From a virus: a stretch of 21,103 bases of DNA. Position 1 is the stretch's first letter. Every line of letters begins with the position of its first letter. A program made the translations under genes and the position numbers. Location of the stretch: positions 1 through 21,103 of the IMG/VR virus record IMGVR_UViG_3300008108_000871, one strand, 5' to 3'. Shown piece after piece: positions 13,311 to 20,281 of this stretch. A model generated the notes under the pieces. The model ran no database searches. It saw only the letters and a program-made list of their open reading frames with translations, and had not been told where the DNA came from.

Positions 13311-13857
13311 CGCTGTTCGCAACATGCTTCTGGAGGGCCTTGCCGTACATCGCGGCGAGGTCCTCCCCAAGCAGCTTTAGTGTTTTTTGCATCGTAAACC
13401 ACTGGACCCCCTCCTCAAAGAATCCATAGAGGCTTTCTGGGTATTGGAAATACGGCTTTCCCGAGTATGGGTCAATTGGGTTTCCGCCATATTGAACGCG
13501 TATGCTTCCGTCTTTCGCGACTTCCTGCTGGTAGATGCTGTGCGGCGCATCAGGGGTCACGAGTGATTTTTGAAGTCTCCCAGTCTTTACCGGAGTGCCA
13601 AGACCAACCCCAAACTTTGAATTCCCACTCTTCCCGCGAGGTCTGGTTTTCCTGAAAATTTCAGCAAGGCTTGTGCCGTACTTCCTGTGATAAATAGCAG
13701 ATCTGATCATTGAAAACCCTTGGGCCTGAACCTTCACAAGCGCCGCCCTAGACTGCTTATTGCTAACAGCCTTGGCAAGCGCACGAAGCGCGCTCATCGC
13801 TTCGTTGATTCCAGAAAGACCAGAGCGGCTTCCCCTGCCGATTGTCCTGTAGGCCAT
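13294..13857 (-). CDS. HK97 gp10-like neck/tail connector protein
   Basis: A 187-residue basic protein, third of three connector genes translated from TAATG overlaps. Its helical N terminus (GINEAMSALRALAKAVSNKQ), central PVKTGRLQKSLVT segment and Gly-rich beta part (QVEYGG-like VQYGGNPIDPYSGKPYF), with a terminal helix, fit the HK97 gp10/neck-protein family, in which G-RTGxLxxS is a common core. Such proteins lie at the head-tail joint. The end converges on the metallophosphoesterase gene with overlapping stops. Function is by family resemblance and position. Confidence 0.75.
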   Translation of the reverse strand: MAYRTIGRGSRSGLSGINEAMSALRALAKAVSNKQSRAALVKVQAQGFSMIRSAIYHRKYGTSLAEIFRKTRPRGKSGNSKFGVGLGTPVKTGRLQKSLVTPDAPHSIYQQEVAKDGSIRVQYGGNPIDPYSGKPYFQYPESLYGFFEEGVQWFTMQKTLKLLGEDLAAMYGKALQKHVANSVKRSR

Positions 13858-14186
13858 TAACGCTCAGCTCGTTTCGCCTTTACAATCAGGTGATGCTTCA
13901 GGCTTTCCTGCTCAATCCCTATAACTTCAAATTCATAGCCGTCAGCAACGAGCCGGTCGGTCATTGAGGGTCGGTCGGCACCAGTAAGGAATGGCAGCCA
14001 GAACCTGTAAACCTGAAACTCAACAGGACCAGTCTGGACGTTTAGCTCTGTCCCCTGCTGTTGCTGGTAATGACCCTTTTTAGTCCAAATGGTCGTGACG
14101 CTCACCGTTGGGGTGCCGTCTGCGGCGTGACCAGTCTGACCCTCTCTTTTTAGCGTGATGTTTGTAACGAATCCTGGCAGCGCCAT
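13857..14186 (-). CDS. Head-tail joining (head closure) protein
   Basis: A 109-residue beta-barrel-like protein, middle gene of the connector set. MALPGFVTNITLKREGQTGH, GTPTVSVTTIWTKKGHYQQQ and a late DRLVADGYEFEVIGIEQESL strand are typical of head-tail joining proteins (SPP1 gp16-like, Phage_H_T_join class), which close the portal channel until the tail docks. Its ATG overlaps the upstream stop as TAATG and its own stop overlaps the next ATG the same way, so the three are translationally coupled. Confidence 0.78.
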   Translation of the reverse strand: MALPGFVTNITLKREGQTGHAADGTPTVSVTTIWTKKGHYQQQQGTELNVQTGPVEFQVYRFWLPFLTGADRPSMTDRLVADGYEFEVIGIEQESLKHHLIVKAKRAER

Positions 14187-15097
14187 TAGCGCACCGAGAT
14201 AAACCGATAAGGATCAAGAATGGTGCAGGCTGCTGATGGCACCTGCAGGACACTTGCGCCGCTGGCTGGTTTATCTGAATACATTTCCATCTCCCCAACG
14301 CGAAGCCTGGAAAGACCGTTCAGCCCCTGCTTTGCGAGACTATCTCGAGCAATGAGGTCAACTGCGGTGAGGGCAACGGCATCCTTGATGTCGGTTGGCG
14401 TGTATTGGTGACCGTGGGTATATGTGATCTCGGCCACAGGCTCAATGAGCCCAAGGGCGACAATCGCTGGGAACAGCGAATACGTCACATTTGCTAGGCT
14501 TGTAATCTCAACATAGCCACGGTCTGGATTGATGTAAATATCATTGACGGTAAATGCCGCGTTCTGCTGGTTGCTAACGTAGACCCTAAAGGCGGCAACG
14601 GAGACAATCGGCTTTTCTCGCGGATATACTCGGCGACTTTTCTGGTTCCAAACGTGTCGCTCGGTTGTTTGTCGGTATTGGAAGGAATAGCCGACGTATG
14701 CGTCAACAAGCCGAGAGGCTGTTCCGATGAATGAGTCCAGCGCCGCATCAGATAGGTCGGTCCCAGCGCCGTCCGTGAGGTCTCCGAGCTCGTAGTCGCG
14801 GAACTCCTCCGCCGTGAGGTACCCAAGCGTCTTGCCCCTGACAGTGGAGTAGGACCCAGCGGCACTCGTGCTGCTATTGATTAGGCGGTAGGTGTGGAAA
14901 TAGCCCTCTGCAGCGCCTTCGTCGTCATACTGGTACTTACTTACTGTCGGCACAAGCGTAACGACCTGACCAAGGCTTGACCACGTGCCAGTCCTTGAGT
15001 CGGCGTCCGCCTTGGTGCTTGCCCTACCGATCTCAATCTTGTTATAAGATGCGATCTGGGTGGCGATGTCTGGTACTGGAATTGTGACTCGGATCAT
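14186..15097 (-). CDS. Head-tail connector (gp6/gp15-like) with N-terminal Fn3-like domain
   Basis: A 303-residue protein. Residues ~1-88 look like a fibronectin type III-like beta domain (YNKIEIGRASTKADADSRTG, then AAEGYFHTYRLINSSTSAAG). Residues ~92-295 match helical connector adaptors that bind the portal: LTAEEFRDYELGDLTDGAGT, DSFIGTASRLVDAYVGYSF, and a C-terminal helix pair (DIKDAVALTAVDLIARDSLA, LSRLRVGEMEMYSDKP). Start ATG with AGGAGG 11 nt upstream, slightly long. The Ig-like addition to a connector is less usual, and such domains often lie on the particle surface. It faces the glycosyltransferase across an 83-bp divergent region. Confidence 0.8.
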   Translation of the reverse strand: MIRVTIPVPDIATQIASYNKIEIGRASTKADADSRTGTWSSLGQVVTLVPTVSKYQYDDEGAAEGYFHTYRLINSSTSAAGSYSTVRGKTLGYLTAEEFRDYELGDLTDGAGTDLSDAALDSFIGTASRLVDAYVGYSFQYRQTTERHVWNQKSRRVYPREKPIVSVAAFRVYVSNQQNAAFTVNDIYINPDRGYVEITSLANVTYSLFPAIVALGLIEPVAEITYTHGHQYTPTDIKDAVALTAVDLIARDSLAKQGLNGLSRLRVGEMEMYSDKPASGASVLQVPSAACTILDPYRFISVR

Positions 15098-15153
15098 GTG
15101 CTGATTGTCCTCCTAACGGTCTTTTTAGTCTACCCCTATTTGATCTACGGCTG

Positions 15154-15162
15154 TGATACAAT
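15154..15162 (+). promoter_or_regulatory. Extended -10 promoter candidate for the glycosyltransferase
   Basis: TGA-TACAAT is an extended -10 (TGn plus 5 of 6 hexamer matches). No good -35 lies 17 nt upstream. Transcription would start near 15169, leaving a ~12-nt leader that contains AGGAGG at 15171-15176 before the ATG at 15181. Short but workable. Confidence 0.4.
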
Positions 15163-15180
15163 CTTACCCAAGGAGGACCC

Positions 15181-16047
15181 ATGGGAAAGAAAGCACGAGA
15201 GAACAGGGAGCGCCAAATCGCCGAGCAGAAGGCTGAGGGCGGGCAGGACTTGCCTAAAGTCTACGTGTCAACCCCATCCCTTGACGGCAATATGTCGTGG
15301 GGCTATACAAAGAGCGTCCTTGACATTCAGCGAGCATGCTCTAAGTTTGGTCTAAAGTTTGCCTGGAGAGTTGTTTGGGGAAACTCAATCCTCCCCCTAG
15401 CAAGAAACAAGATTGTCTCTCAGTTTATGTCTAGCGGATACGACTTCCTTGTCATGATTGACGGTGATATTGAGGTTGACGCGAAGGACATCCTTGGCGC
15501 CGTGCTTAGTGGCAAACAGTTTGTCGGCATCCCCTGCTCTAAGCGCGCAATGGACTTCGGTCGGCTAAGGGACTTCACCATTGCTGCTGGCAAAGACGTT
15601 CCGCCAGAGTACCTGTCATCTTATTTCTGTGCTCCAAACTTTATTGTTGGAGAGGACTCAACTGAGAATCTTGACGAAATTGCCAAGGATCTCAACCTTG
15701 TTCGGGCTGAAAAGATTGGCACCGGCTGCGTTGTGATCCATCGTTCTGTTTTTGAGAAGTTCCAAGAGAGCTTCCCAGGTCGGGTGTATCTTGAGCCAGA
15801 TGGGGTCGGCGAAGAGGCTAAGGCGAAAGCGCCAATTCAGACATTTGAATACTTCAGATACGCCCTAGACGATGAGGGGTTCTTTATCGGGGAGGACTTC
15901 ATGTTCTGCAACGACTGGAGATCCATTGGGGGAGAGATCTGGCTTAAGGTTGATGCCATTACTCGTCACTACGGTACGACCCACTTCACTTGGGACGCAG
16001 CGGCCTTGCAGCCAGTTTCTAGGGCGATACCCGACGGCGGCGACTAG
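15181..16047 (+). CDS. Phage glycosyltransferase, GT-A fold
   Basis: A 288-residue enzyme with AGGAGG 4 nt before its ATG. A GT-A core is visible: KVYVSTPSLDGNMSWGYTKS (first strand and loop), ARNKIVSQFM (74-83), MIDGDIEVD with DxD D94/D96 for the metal and sugar nucleotide, GTGCVVIHRSVFEKF (~187-201), GEDFMFCNDWRSIGG (acceptor/catalytic region) and a final HYG. No membrane segment, so it is cytoplasmic. It would transfer a sugar to a virion protein, host wall precursor or DNA; nothing here tells which. It is on the opposite strand to its neighbours and overlaps the capsid gene's 3' end by 29 bp. Donor and acceptor are unknown. Confidence 0.85.
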   Translation: MGKKARENRERQIAEQKAEGGQDLPKVYVSTPSLDGNMSWGYTKSVLDIQRACSKFGLKFAWRVVWGNSILPLARNKIVSQFMSSGYDFLVMIDGDIEVDAKDILGAVLSGKQFVGIPCSKRAMDFGRLRDFTIAAGKDVPPEYLSSYFCAPNFIVGEDSTENLDEIAKDLNLVRAEKIGTGCVVIHRSVFEKFQESFPGRVYLEPDGVGEEAKAKAPIQTFEYFRYALDDEGFFIGEDFMFCNDWRSIGGEIWLKVDAITRHYGTTHFTWDAAALQPVSRAIPDGGD

Positions 16048-17326
16048 TCCTCTTACACCCCAGGTTGTAGGCTTCGCTAAGGTTCCTTCTGTGAACCATT
16101 GCAACCTTTGCGTTGAACTGCGGAGCCTTGTTCGCAAGACCGAACATCACATACATGATGTAGAGCTTGGAAAGAGCACCGTTCACGCCCACTGGAATCT
16201 CCAGCGTCGTGATGCTGTCCGCGCCGAGGTACGGCATTGACCAGGTGTCCTCGTCAATGATGTACATATCGCGATAGTTCGCCGTCGTTGGCGAAGTGAC
16301 CGTGTACGAGCCGATAGCATCGCCCGCGACCGCAAGGATCGGGAGTGCGCCAGCAGCCGTAACAACCTGACCAAACGTCGCGCCCGCAACCTCATCGGAT
16401 GCTGGTGCGTTGTATCGGACAAGGCTCGTCAGCTCGTTTACAAGGCCAGCGTAGTCCGTTGGCGAGCAAACGATTGCTGATGGGTTACCACCATTGTCGA
16501 GAACTGAGGCAACAGCGCTGTTAATCGTGGCGAGATAGGCAGCAGTGCCCTTCGTCGCGATAATGCCCTGTCCAGCAGCCGAACCCAAGAGCTTGCGGAG
16601 ACCGTCAAACCCGTTCGCGTCATACGCGCCGAGCTCAGTGGTCGCGCCTGCACCCGAGGTGACCGTGGCGTTGCCCTGGAAAACCTGCTTCTGAAGCTTG
16701 TGTGCGATGGCGGTTACGCCACCAGCAAGCTCAGCCGAGAGGCCGTTGAACGGCGACCCGCCACCAGTGAGAGCGAACTGCTGCTTAAGCGTGATACCAC
16801 GGCGGGTAGCAAGCACGGCAACGTTCGTCGTCTGGCGAGCGTAGGTGTTGTTGTCGTCCGTCACGGTGCCAGTCTCCGTCTGGAAGACTGCGTCGCCGTA
16901 GGCGGTCTGCTGATTGAACGCGTGCACAAGGCCGTTTGCAGGCTCCTTGCGCAGTCGGTCAAACATTGGGAAGCGCTTTACAAACAGCGAATAAAGGATT
17001 GGCTCAAGGTCCTGTCGGATAAGAGCCGCGCCGCCGCTGCTGTCCAGAAGCTTAGAAATGTTTGGGTTCGCGGTTGCAAGTCGGTTAAGGATATCAGCCG
17101 AAGCCTGCTTCCCCGTCTCGCGACCAGCCTGAATGTCAAGTGCCTCGCCGAGCTCAGCGGTGCTCATCTTGCCGAACTTCTTGCGAAGTTCGCGCTGGAC
17201 GGCATACGCCTCTGCGACGTCGAGATTGTCCTCAGCACCCGAGGTGCGTGAGACAATTGCGGTGTCGTTCAGGGATTCAAGTCCCTTGTGAACGTCCTGC
17301 AGCTTCTCGCGAAGTGTGTCGCTCAT
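16019..17326 (-). CDS. Major capsid protein, HK97 fold
   Basis: A 435-residue protein after the protease/scaffold gene, with CAGGAG 9 nt before its ATG. The N-terminal ~90 residues are a charged helical arm (DVAEAYAVQRELRKKFGKMS) that the protease may trim. The body fits HK97 capsid subunits: RQDLEPILYSLFVKRFPMFD, then GLVHAFNQQTAYGDAVFQTE, DNNTYARQTTNVAVLATRRG, VCSPTDYAGLVNELTSLVRY and a late DMYIIDEDTWSMPYLGADSI. It ends in a very basic tail, GCKRTSRRRRVSP, coded where it overlaps the glycosyltransferase. That tail is unusual and may have arisen by loss of an earlier stop. Codons are rich in C and G. Confidence 0.9.
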   Translation of the reverse strand: MSDTLREKLQDVHKGLESLNDTAIVSRTSGAEDNLDVAEAYAVQRELRKKFGKMSTAELGEALDIQAGRETGKQASADILNRLATANPNISKLLDSSGGAALIRQDLEPILYSLFVKRFPMFDRLRKEPANGLVHAFNQQTAYGDAVFQTETGTVTDDNNTYARQTTNVAVLATRRGITLKQQFALTGGGSPFNGLSAELAGGVTAIAHKLQKQVFQGNATVTSGAGATTELGAYDANGFDGLRKLLGSAAGQGIIATKGTAAYLATINSAVASVLDNGGNPSAIVCSPTDYAGLVNELTSLVRYNAPASDEVAGATFGQVVTAAGALPILAVAGDAIGSYTVTSPTTANYRDMYIIDEDTWSMPYLGADSITTLEIPVGVNGALSKLYIMYVMFGLANKAPQFNAKVAMVHRRNLSEAYNLGCKRTSRRRRVSP

Positions 17327-17332
17327 AATTTT

Positions 17333-18250
17333 TTACTCCTGTGCGTCAAGAAGACGCGCGATGAATGGGTCCAGCCACGGGGCCTTCTCTCCATTCGTGG
17401 ACTTCGTATTTTCTACAGTTGCGTGCTTTCGGCCCATTGGGACATTGATCAAACGACCAACGAGATCCAGAGCCTTGGCAAGTTCTCCCTCGACCTTGGC
17501 CTTGTCCGCAGCCAGTTCGGTTATCACGGACTTAACCGCAAAAACCTCCTGCTGCGCAGCAATGGCTGCATCGAGCGCCGACTTGGCGATGGCAGCGACT
17601 TCCTCCAGAGAAGTAGCGGCAGCATCTTCGGCAACCACATCCGGGGCGGCTTCAACAGCGACCTCGGCAGGGGCTTCCTGAACGACCTCAAGGGTCACTT
17701 CAGTATCGGAAATTGGAGCCTCTTCCACCACTGGCTCGCCGTCCTTCTGGACGCCAAGACCAGCAAGAACCGCATCTCGGTCCTCATCGGTGAGGTCGGC
17801 AAGAATCCCGTTGATGCCGACAAGGACCTGATCACTTACGCCACTCTTGTAGCGTGAGCTCTTGTCCGAATCAGCCTCTGGCGCCTTGGGCGCATCATCA
17901 GGCTTCGGTGCAGGCGCTGGCTCAGGAGCCGGCGCTGGTGCTGGTGTAGGTGCTGGGGCGGGGGTTGGCTCAACAGCCTTCTCCACGATCTCCTCTGCAA
18001 CTTCGTTATTGCACTCGCAGCCACCCTCTGGGCAGTCGCAAGGCTCTGCGGAAGCCTTGATCGCCTCTGGGGCGGCTTCCTCTTCCGTCTCTTCCGCGAC
18101 AGCGGCTGGAGCGGCAACATCGGCTGGCTTATCGCCTTCCGTGCTAACAGTTACGGTCACGCGGGTCTTCTTTTCCGCGTCAATGACCTCATCGGCAGTG
18201 GCGGTCTCAACGACCTCCCCGGCGACGAGATCCTTCTCGGTCTCGGACAT
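17333..18250 (-). CDS. Possible internally started scaffold protein, in frame with the protease
   Basis: An in-frame ATG at codon 378 (MSETEKDLVAGEVVE) has AGGAG 6 nt upstream, a good ribosome-binding site. Translation from it would give a 305-residue scaffold without protease or SH3-like domains. Lambda C/Nu3 and related phages make scaffold this way, from an in-frame start inside the protease gene. The GGAG bases also encode the Glu/Asp-rich linker, so the site could be chance. Confidence 0.5.
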   Translation of the reverse strand: MSETEKDLVAGEVVETATADEVIDAEKKTRVTVTVSTEGDKPADVAAPAAVAEETEEEAAPEAIKASAEPCDCPEGGCECNNEVAEEIVEKAVEPTPAPAPTPAPAPAPEPAPAPKPDDAPKAPEADSDKSSRYKSGVSDQVLVGINGILADLTDEDRDAVLAGLGVQKDGEPVVEEAPISDTEVTLEVVQEAPAEVAVEAAPDVVAEDAAATSLEEVAAIAKSALDAAIAAQQEVFAVKSVITELAADKAKVEGELAKALDLVGRLINVPMGRKHATVENTKSTNGEKAPWLDPFIARLLDAQE

Positions 18251-19381
18251 TTCTGTCTCCTCGTCTTCCTCCGCCTCTACAGGCGGATTACTTCGGGTGA
18301 GCGCGCTGAACTGTACAGCCACATACACACCACTATCTTCCCAGTCTTCGCCGTGTGGGGCGTAGACACAGATGATCGCCACCGGGTTCTCCGGCGATGC
18401 CTCAACGGACTCTTCCGAGCCAGGCAAGGCGACGGGGCCACGAGTGATGATCTCTTCAATCTCACCGTAGCCAAGTTGCCCGCCAATCGGCCAGTTGACA
18501 TAATCGCCAACCTGCAGCCCATCAGGAGCAGCCTTCTGCGCGTCTTTTTCAACATCCTCCGCAGGCTTGAGTGCTTCAATCTTGCGGAGCGTAGAAAACT
18601 TGTGACCGACCAACTTGTCGGTCTCACCCCAGCCATTTCCCTGGGGACGATAAATTCGGATCAAAGCCGCTGGGTCTTCTGGGGTTGCATTAATCTTGAA
18701 GTCAGACTCAGGAACGCCAAGAACGCCTTCGCGCATGACATGCTCAATGCGACCTTGGGCGGCACCGCCGCTGGAGTCCCATCGGACGAAGTCGCCTTCA
18801 ACGAGGTCTTTTGGACCAGCCTTCTCAACAATCTCAAGTTCGCCAGTCTGCTCTGCCTGCTTAAGGCTCTTGAGTGCATTCTGTAGGTATGAGCGCTGGT
18901 TGGCAGGGATGCCGACAACAGAAGTCTCAAGGAGCTTGACGCTCTCAATGACATAGGTGTCCTCGCCGCCGTCGCCCTTCTTCTTTGAGACCTTATCAAC
19001 CTTGGCGCCAATAGATAGGCCAAGCTTAACTCCGCGCTTAATCGCACGGTAGGTCTTCATTGCAAGGGGGTTTTCGTCTTCCCCGACTACTCGGACATCA
19101 ACGTCAAGATCGTAAACATCCTGACCCGACTCTTGGTCGTAGCGCTTGACAATCCGGGCGTCAGTGACTGATCCGAAGATGTCGTCTGGAACGTTGTAGT
19201 TGTGGTTCAGGAAGACAGTCATATTCTGCTTGGCTGTCTCCTCCATAGACTTCAATGCAGAGAGGGTCATCTCATCCCCGTGCAGGTCTCGGATGGTTGA
19301 GGACGTAGTGCCGAGCACGTGAAGTTCGCCGTTTTCGGCCGTATATGCCTTTAGGGCGCTGGTATAGAGCTTAAAGTCCAC
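17333..19381 (-). CDS. Prohead protease-scaffold fusion with tandem SH3-like domains
   Basis: A 682-residue protein, far longer than the usual ~200-residue protease. Residues 1-178 are an HK97-type prohead protease (S78/U35): H60 in FLNHNYN, S123 in KLGLSIGAK, and E152 in LETSVVGIPANQ make the expected triad. Residues ~191-268 and ~288-364 are two copies of an SH3/Tudor-like beta domain (VEGDFVRWDSSGG, DPAALIRIYR / VGDYVNWPIGG, NPVAIICVYA). Then an acidic linker, a CDCPEGGCEC cluster (448-457), a Pro-Ala tract (~471-495) and a helical scaffold-like C terminus (~590-645) ending APWLDPFIARLLDAQE. Start is GTG with GGAGG ~5 nt upstream. The protease should cut scaffold and capsid arms during maturation. 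Confidence 0.88.
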   Translation of the reverse strand: MDFKLYTSALKAYTAENGELHVLGTTSSTIRDLHGDEMTLSALKSMEETAKQNMTVFLNHNYNVPDDIFGSVTDARIVKRYDQESGQDVYDLDVDVRVVGEDENPLAMKTYRAIKRGVKLGLSIGAKVDKVSKKKGDGGEDTYVIESVKLLETSVVGIPANQRSYLQNALKSLKQAEQTGELEIVEKAGPKDLVEGDFVRWDSSGGAAQGRIEHVMREGVLGVPESDFKINATPEDPAALIRIYRPQGNGWGETDKLVGHKFSTLRKIEALKPAEDVEKDAQKAAPDGLQVGDYVNWPIGGQLGYGEIEEIITRGPVALPGSEESVEASPENPVAIICVYAPHGEDWEDSGVYVAVQFSALTRSNPPVEAEEDEETEMSETEKDLVAGEVVETATADEVIDAEKKTRVTVTVSTEGDKPADVAAPAAVAEETEEEAAPEAIKASAEPCDCPEGGCECNNEVAEEIVEKAVEPTPAPAPTPAPAPAPEPAPAPKPDDAPKAPEADSDKSSRYKSGVSDQVLVGINGILADLTDEDRDAVLAGLGVQKDGEPVVEEAPISDTEVTLEVVQEAPAEVAVEAAPDVVAEDAAATSLEEVAAIAKSALDAAIAAQQEVFAVKSVITELAADKAKVEGELAKALDLVGRLINVPMGRKHATVENTKSTNGEKAPWLDPFIARLLDAQE

Positions 19382-19594
19382 GGAGCCTCCAATGCTGCTA
19401 TGACTTTACTTATAATTTACTAATAGTTTACCTGCGTCAAGAGGTGAGGTTTCTGCTCACTTTTGACGATTTTTGGCAGGTTTTCCGCCTAATACTACAG
19501 GATTGTAACATATCAAAATGCCTGTAACAATCTACGGGTAAGATTTCTTAACCCTAACTCAATATAGCCTTAATATGCGTGGTATACTACTGCA
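19382..19594. promoter_or_regulatory. Divergent control region between protease/capsid and portal operons
   Basis: 213 bp without a gene and AT-rich. Toward the protease it holds a -35 TTGACG (19435-19440) and a TATAAG (19409-19414), but the 20-nt spacing is long, so that promoter is only tentative. A perfect TATAAT on the plus strand (19411-19416) lacks a -35. TGTAACA is repeated directly at 19504-19510 and 19523-19529 (19 bp apart, nearly two helical turns), and GATTGT/ACAATC (19501-19532) is an inverted pair. These look like binding sites for a regulator of both operons. Confidence 0.5.
19580..19588 (+). promoter_or_regulatory. Extended -10 promoter for a leaderless zinc-finger gene
   Basis: TGG-TATACT is an extended -10 with 5 of 6 hexamer matches. 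Six nucleotides follow before the ATG at 19595, so transcription should start on that ATG. No Shine-Dalgarno lies upstream, which agrees with a leaderless transcript, common in Actinobacteria and some other groups. Confidence 0.6.
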
Positions 19595-20074
19595 ATGCTC
19601 CAATGCACGTTATGCAACGAGATTAACTATTCCGGCGACCAAATAAAAGATTTGGCCCGAGCGCTGATCCGACTCCAGCGACAGATACAGCCAGTAATTG
19701 AGTCATACGAGAAGGGCAGGCGGTCCCACCCCCGATGCGCATCCTGCGGCATCCTTGCTGGACCAGACCACCTTGTGACCGAAATGATCCCAGAACCAAT
19801 GATCCCAAGGGCAAGGGGTCAGAAGCGTTACAACGTCTGCCAGTGGTGCTACACCGACCTCCACAAGAGCCGTCAGAGCGTCCCGCAGCGCCGAAAGATC
19901 CAGTTGCGGGTTGACGAGATGCTCAAGGGTGAGGATGAGGAGACAGCAGACACAGATATTGACAGCATTATGCGGGCGCTTCACAATGAGCTAGCAGTCT
20001 TTGGGTCACCCCAGGGACATCACCGGCATGACGCGGACACAGAGGAAATGGAAGATGACGATACCAAGCGTTGA
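19595..20074 (+). CDS. Zinc-finger protein with three CxxC pairs
   Basis: A 159-residue protein. Three CxxC pairs (C4/C7, C48/C51, C82/C85) suggest one or two structural zinc sites, as in HNH-type or zinc-ribbon proteins, but I see no HNH catalytic histidines. A basic middle (RRSHPRCASCG, then PRARGQKRYNVCQWCYTDLH) could bind nucleic acid, and the acidic tail ends EMEDDDTKR. First gene of the portal operon; its ATG looks leaderless. Its stop lies 20 bp inside the next gene. A role in packaging or regulation is possible, but none is assigned. Confidence 0.75.
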   Translation: MLQCTLCNEINYSGDQIKDLARALIRLQRQIQPVIESYEKGRRSHPRCASCGILAGPDHLVTEMIPEPMIPRARGQKRYNVCQWCYTDLHKSRQSVPQRRKIQLRVDEMLKGEDEETADTDIDSIMRALHNELAVFGSPQGHHRHDADTEEMEDDDTKR

Positions 20075-20279
20075 CTCCACCCTTGAGGTACAATTCACCG
20101 ACGGCACATTCGTCGTCCCCGTGTGGTGGGCGAAGGCGCTTAACAAGAGAACGACTACTTATGTCAATGGGATACGTGTAGTGGACTGCTCCATTGACGA
20201 AATGCGTAAATTTGTCAATACTGACGCAGTAGAAACAATTTGGACCGATGCGGTCAGAAAACAGCGTAGCGGAAGGTAA
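20055..20279 (+). CDS. Small protein between the zinc finger and portal genes
   Basis: 74 residues, beginning MTIPSVDSTLEVQFTDGTFV. I chose the ATG at 20055, with AGAGGA 8 nt upstream, over an ATG 18 codons earlier that lies deep in the previous gene and has no ribosome-binding site. The N-terminal strands (LEVQFTDGTFVVPVWWAKAL) and VNGIRVVDCSIDEMRKFV suggest a small beta-alpha fold. I recognise no family. It overlaps the zinc-finger gene and ends 2 nt before the portal start, so it is co-translated with both. Confidence 0.65.
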   Translation: MTIPSVDSTLEVQFTDGTFVVPVWWAKALNKRTTTYVNGIRVVDCSIDEMRKFVNTDAVETIWTDAVRKQRSGR

Positions 20280-20281
20280 TC

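Noticed and set aside
13294-13320. Bidirectional terminator between the convergent metallophosphoesterase and connector genes
   Set aside because: Only imperfect short dyads (AGCG/CGCT) are present, with no T-tract.
16700-17857. Two plus-strand open frames (183 and 189 codons) opposite capsid and protease
   Set aside because: Antisense to well-recognised genes, Cys/Arg-rich, no family pattern and no start signals.
19441-19470. GTGAG/CTCAC hairpin in the divergent region as a terminator
   Set aside because: The 5-bp stem is weak, and no transcript is expected to end there.
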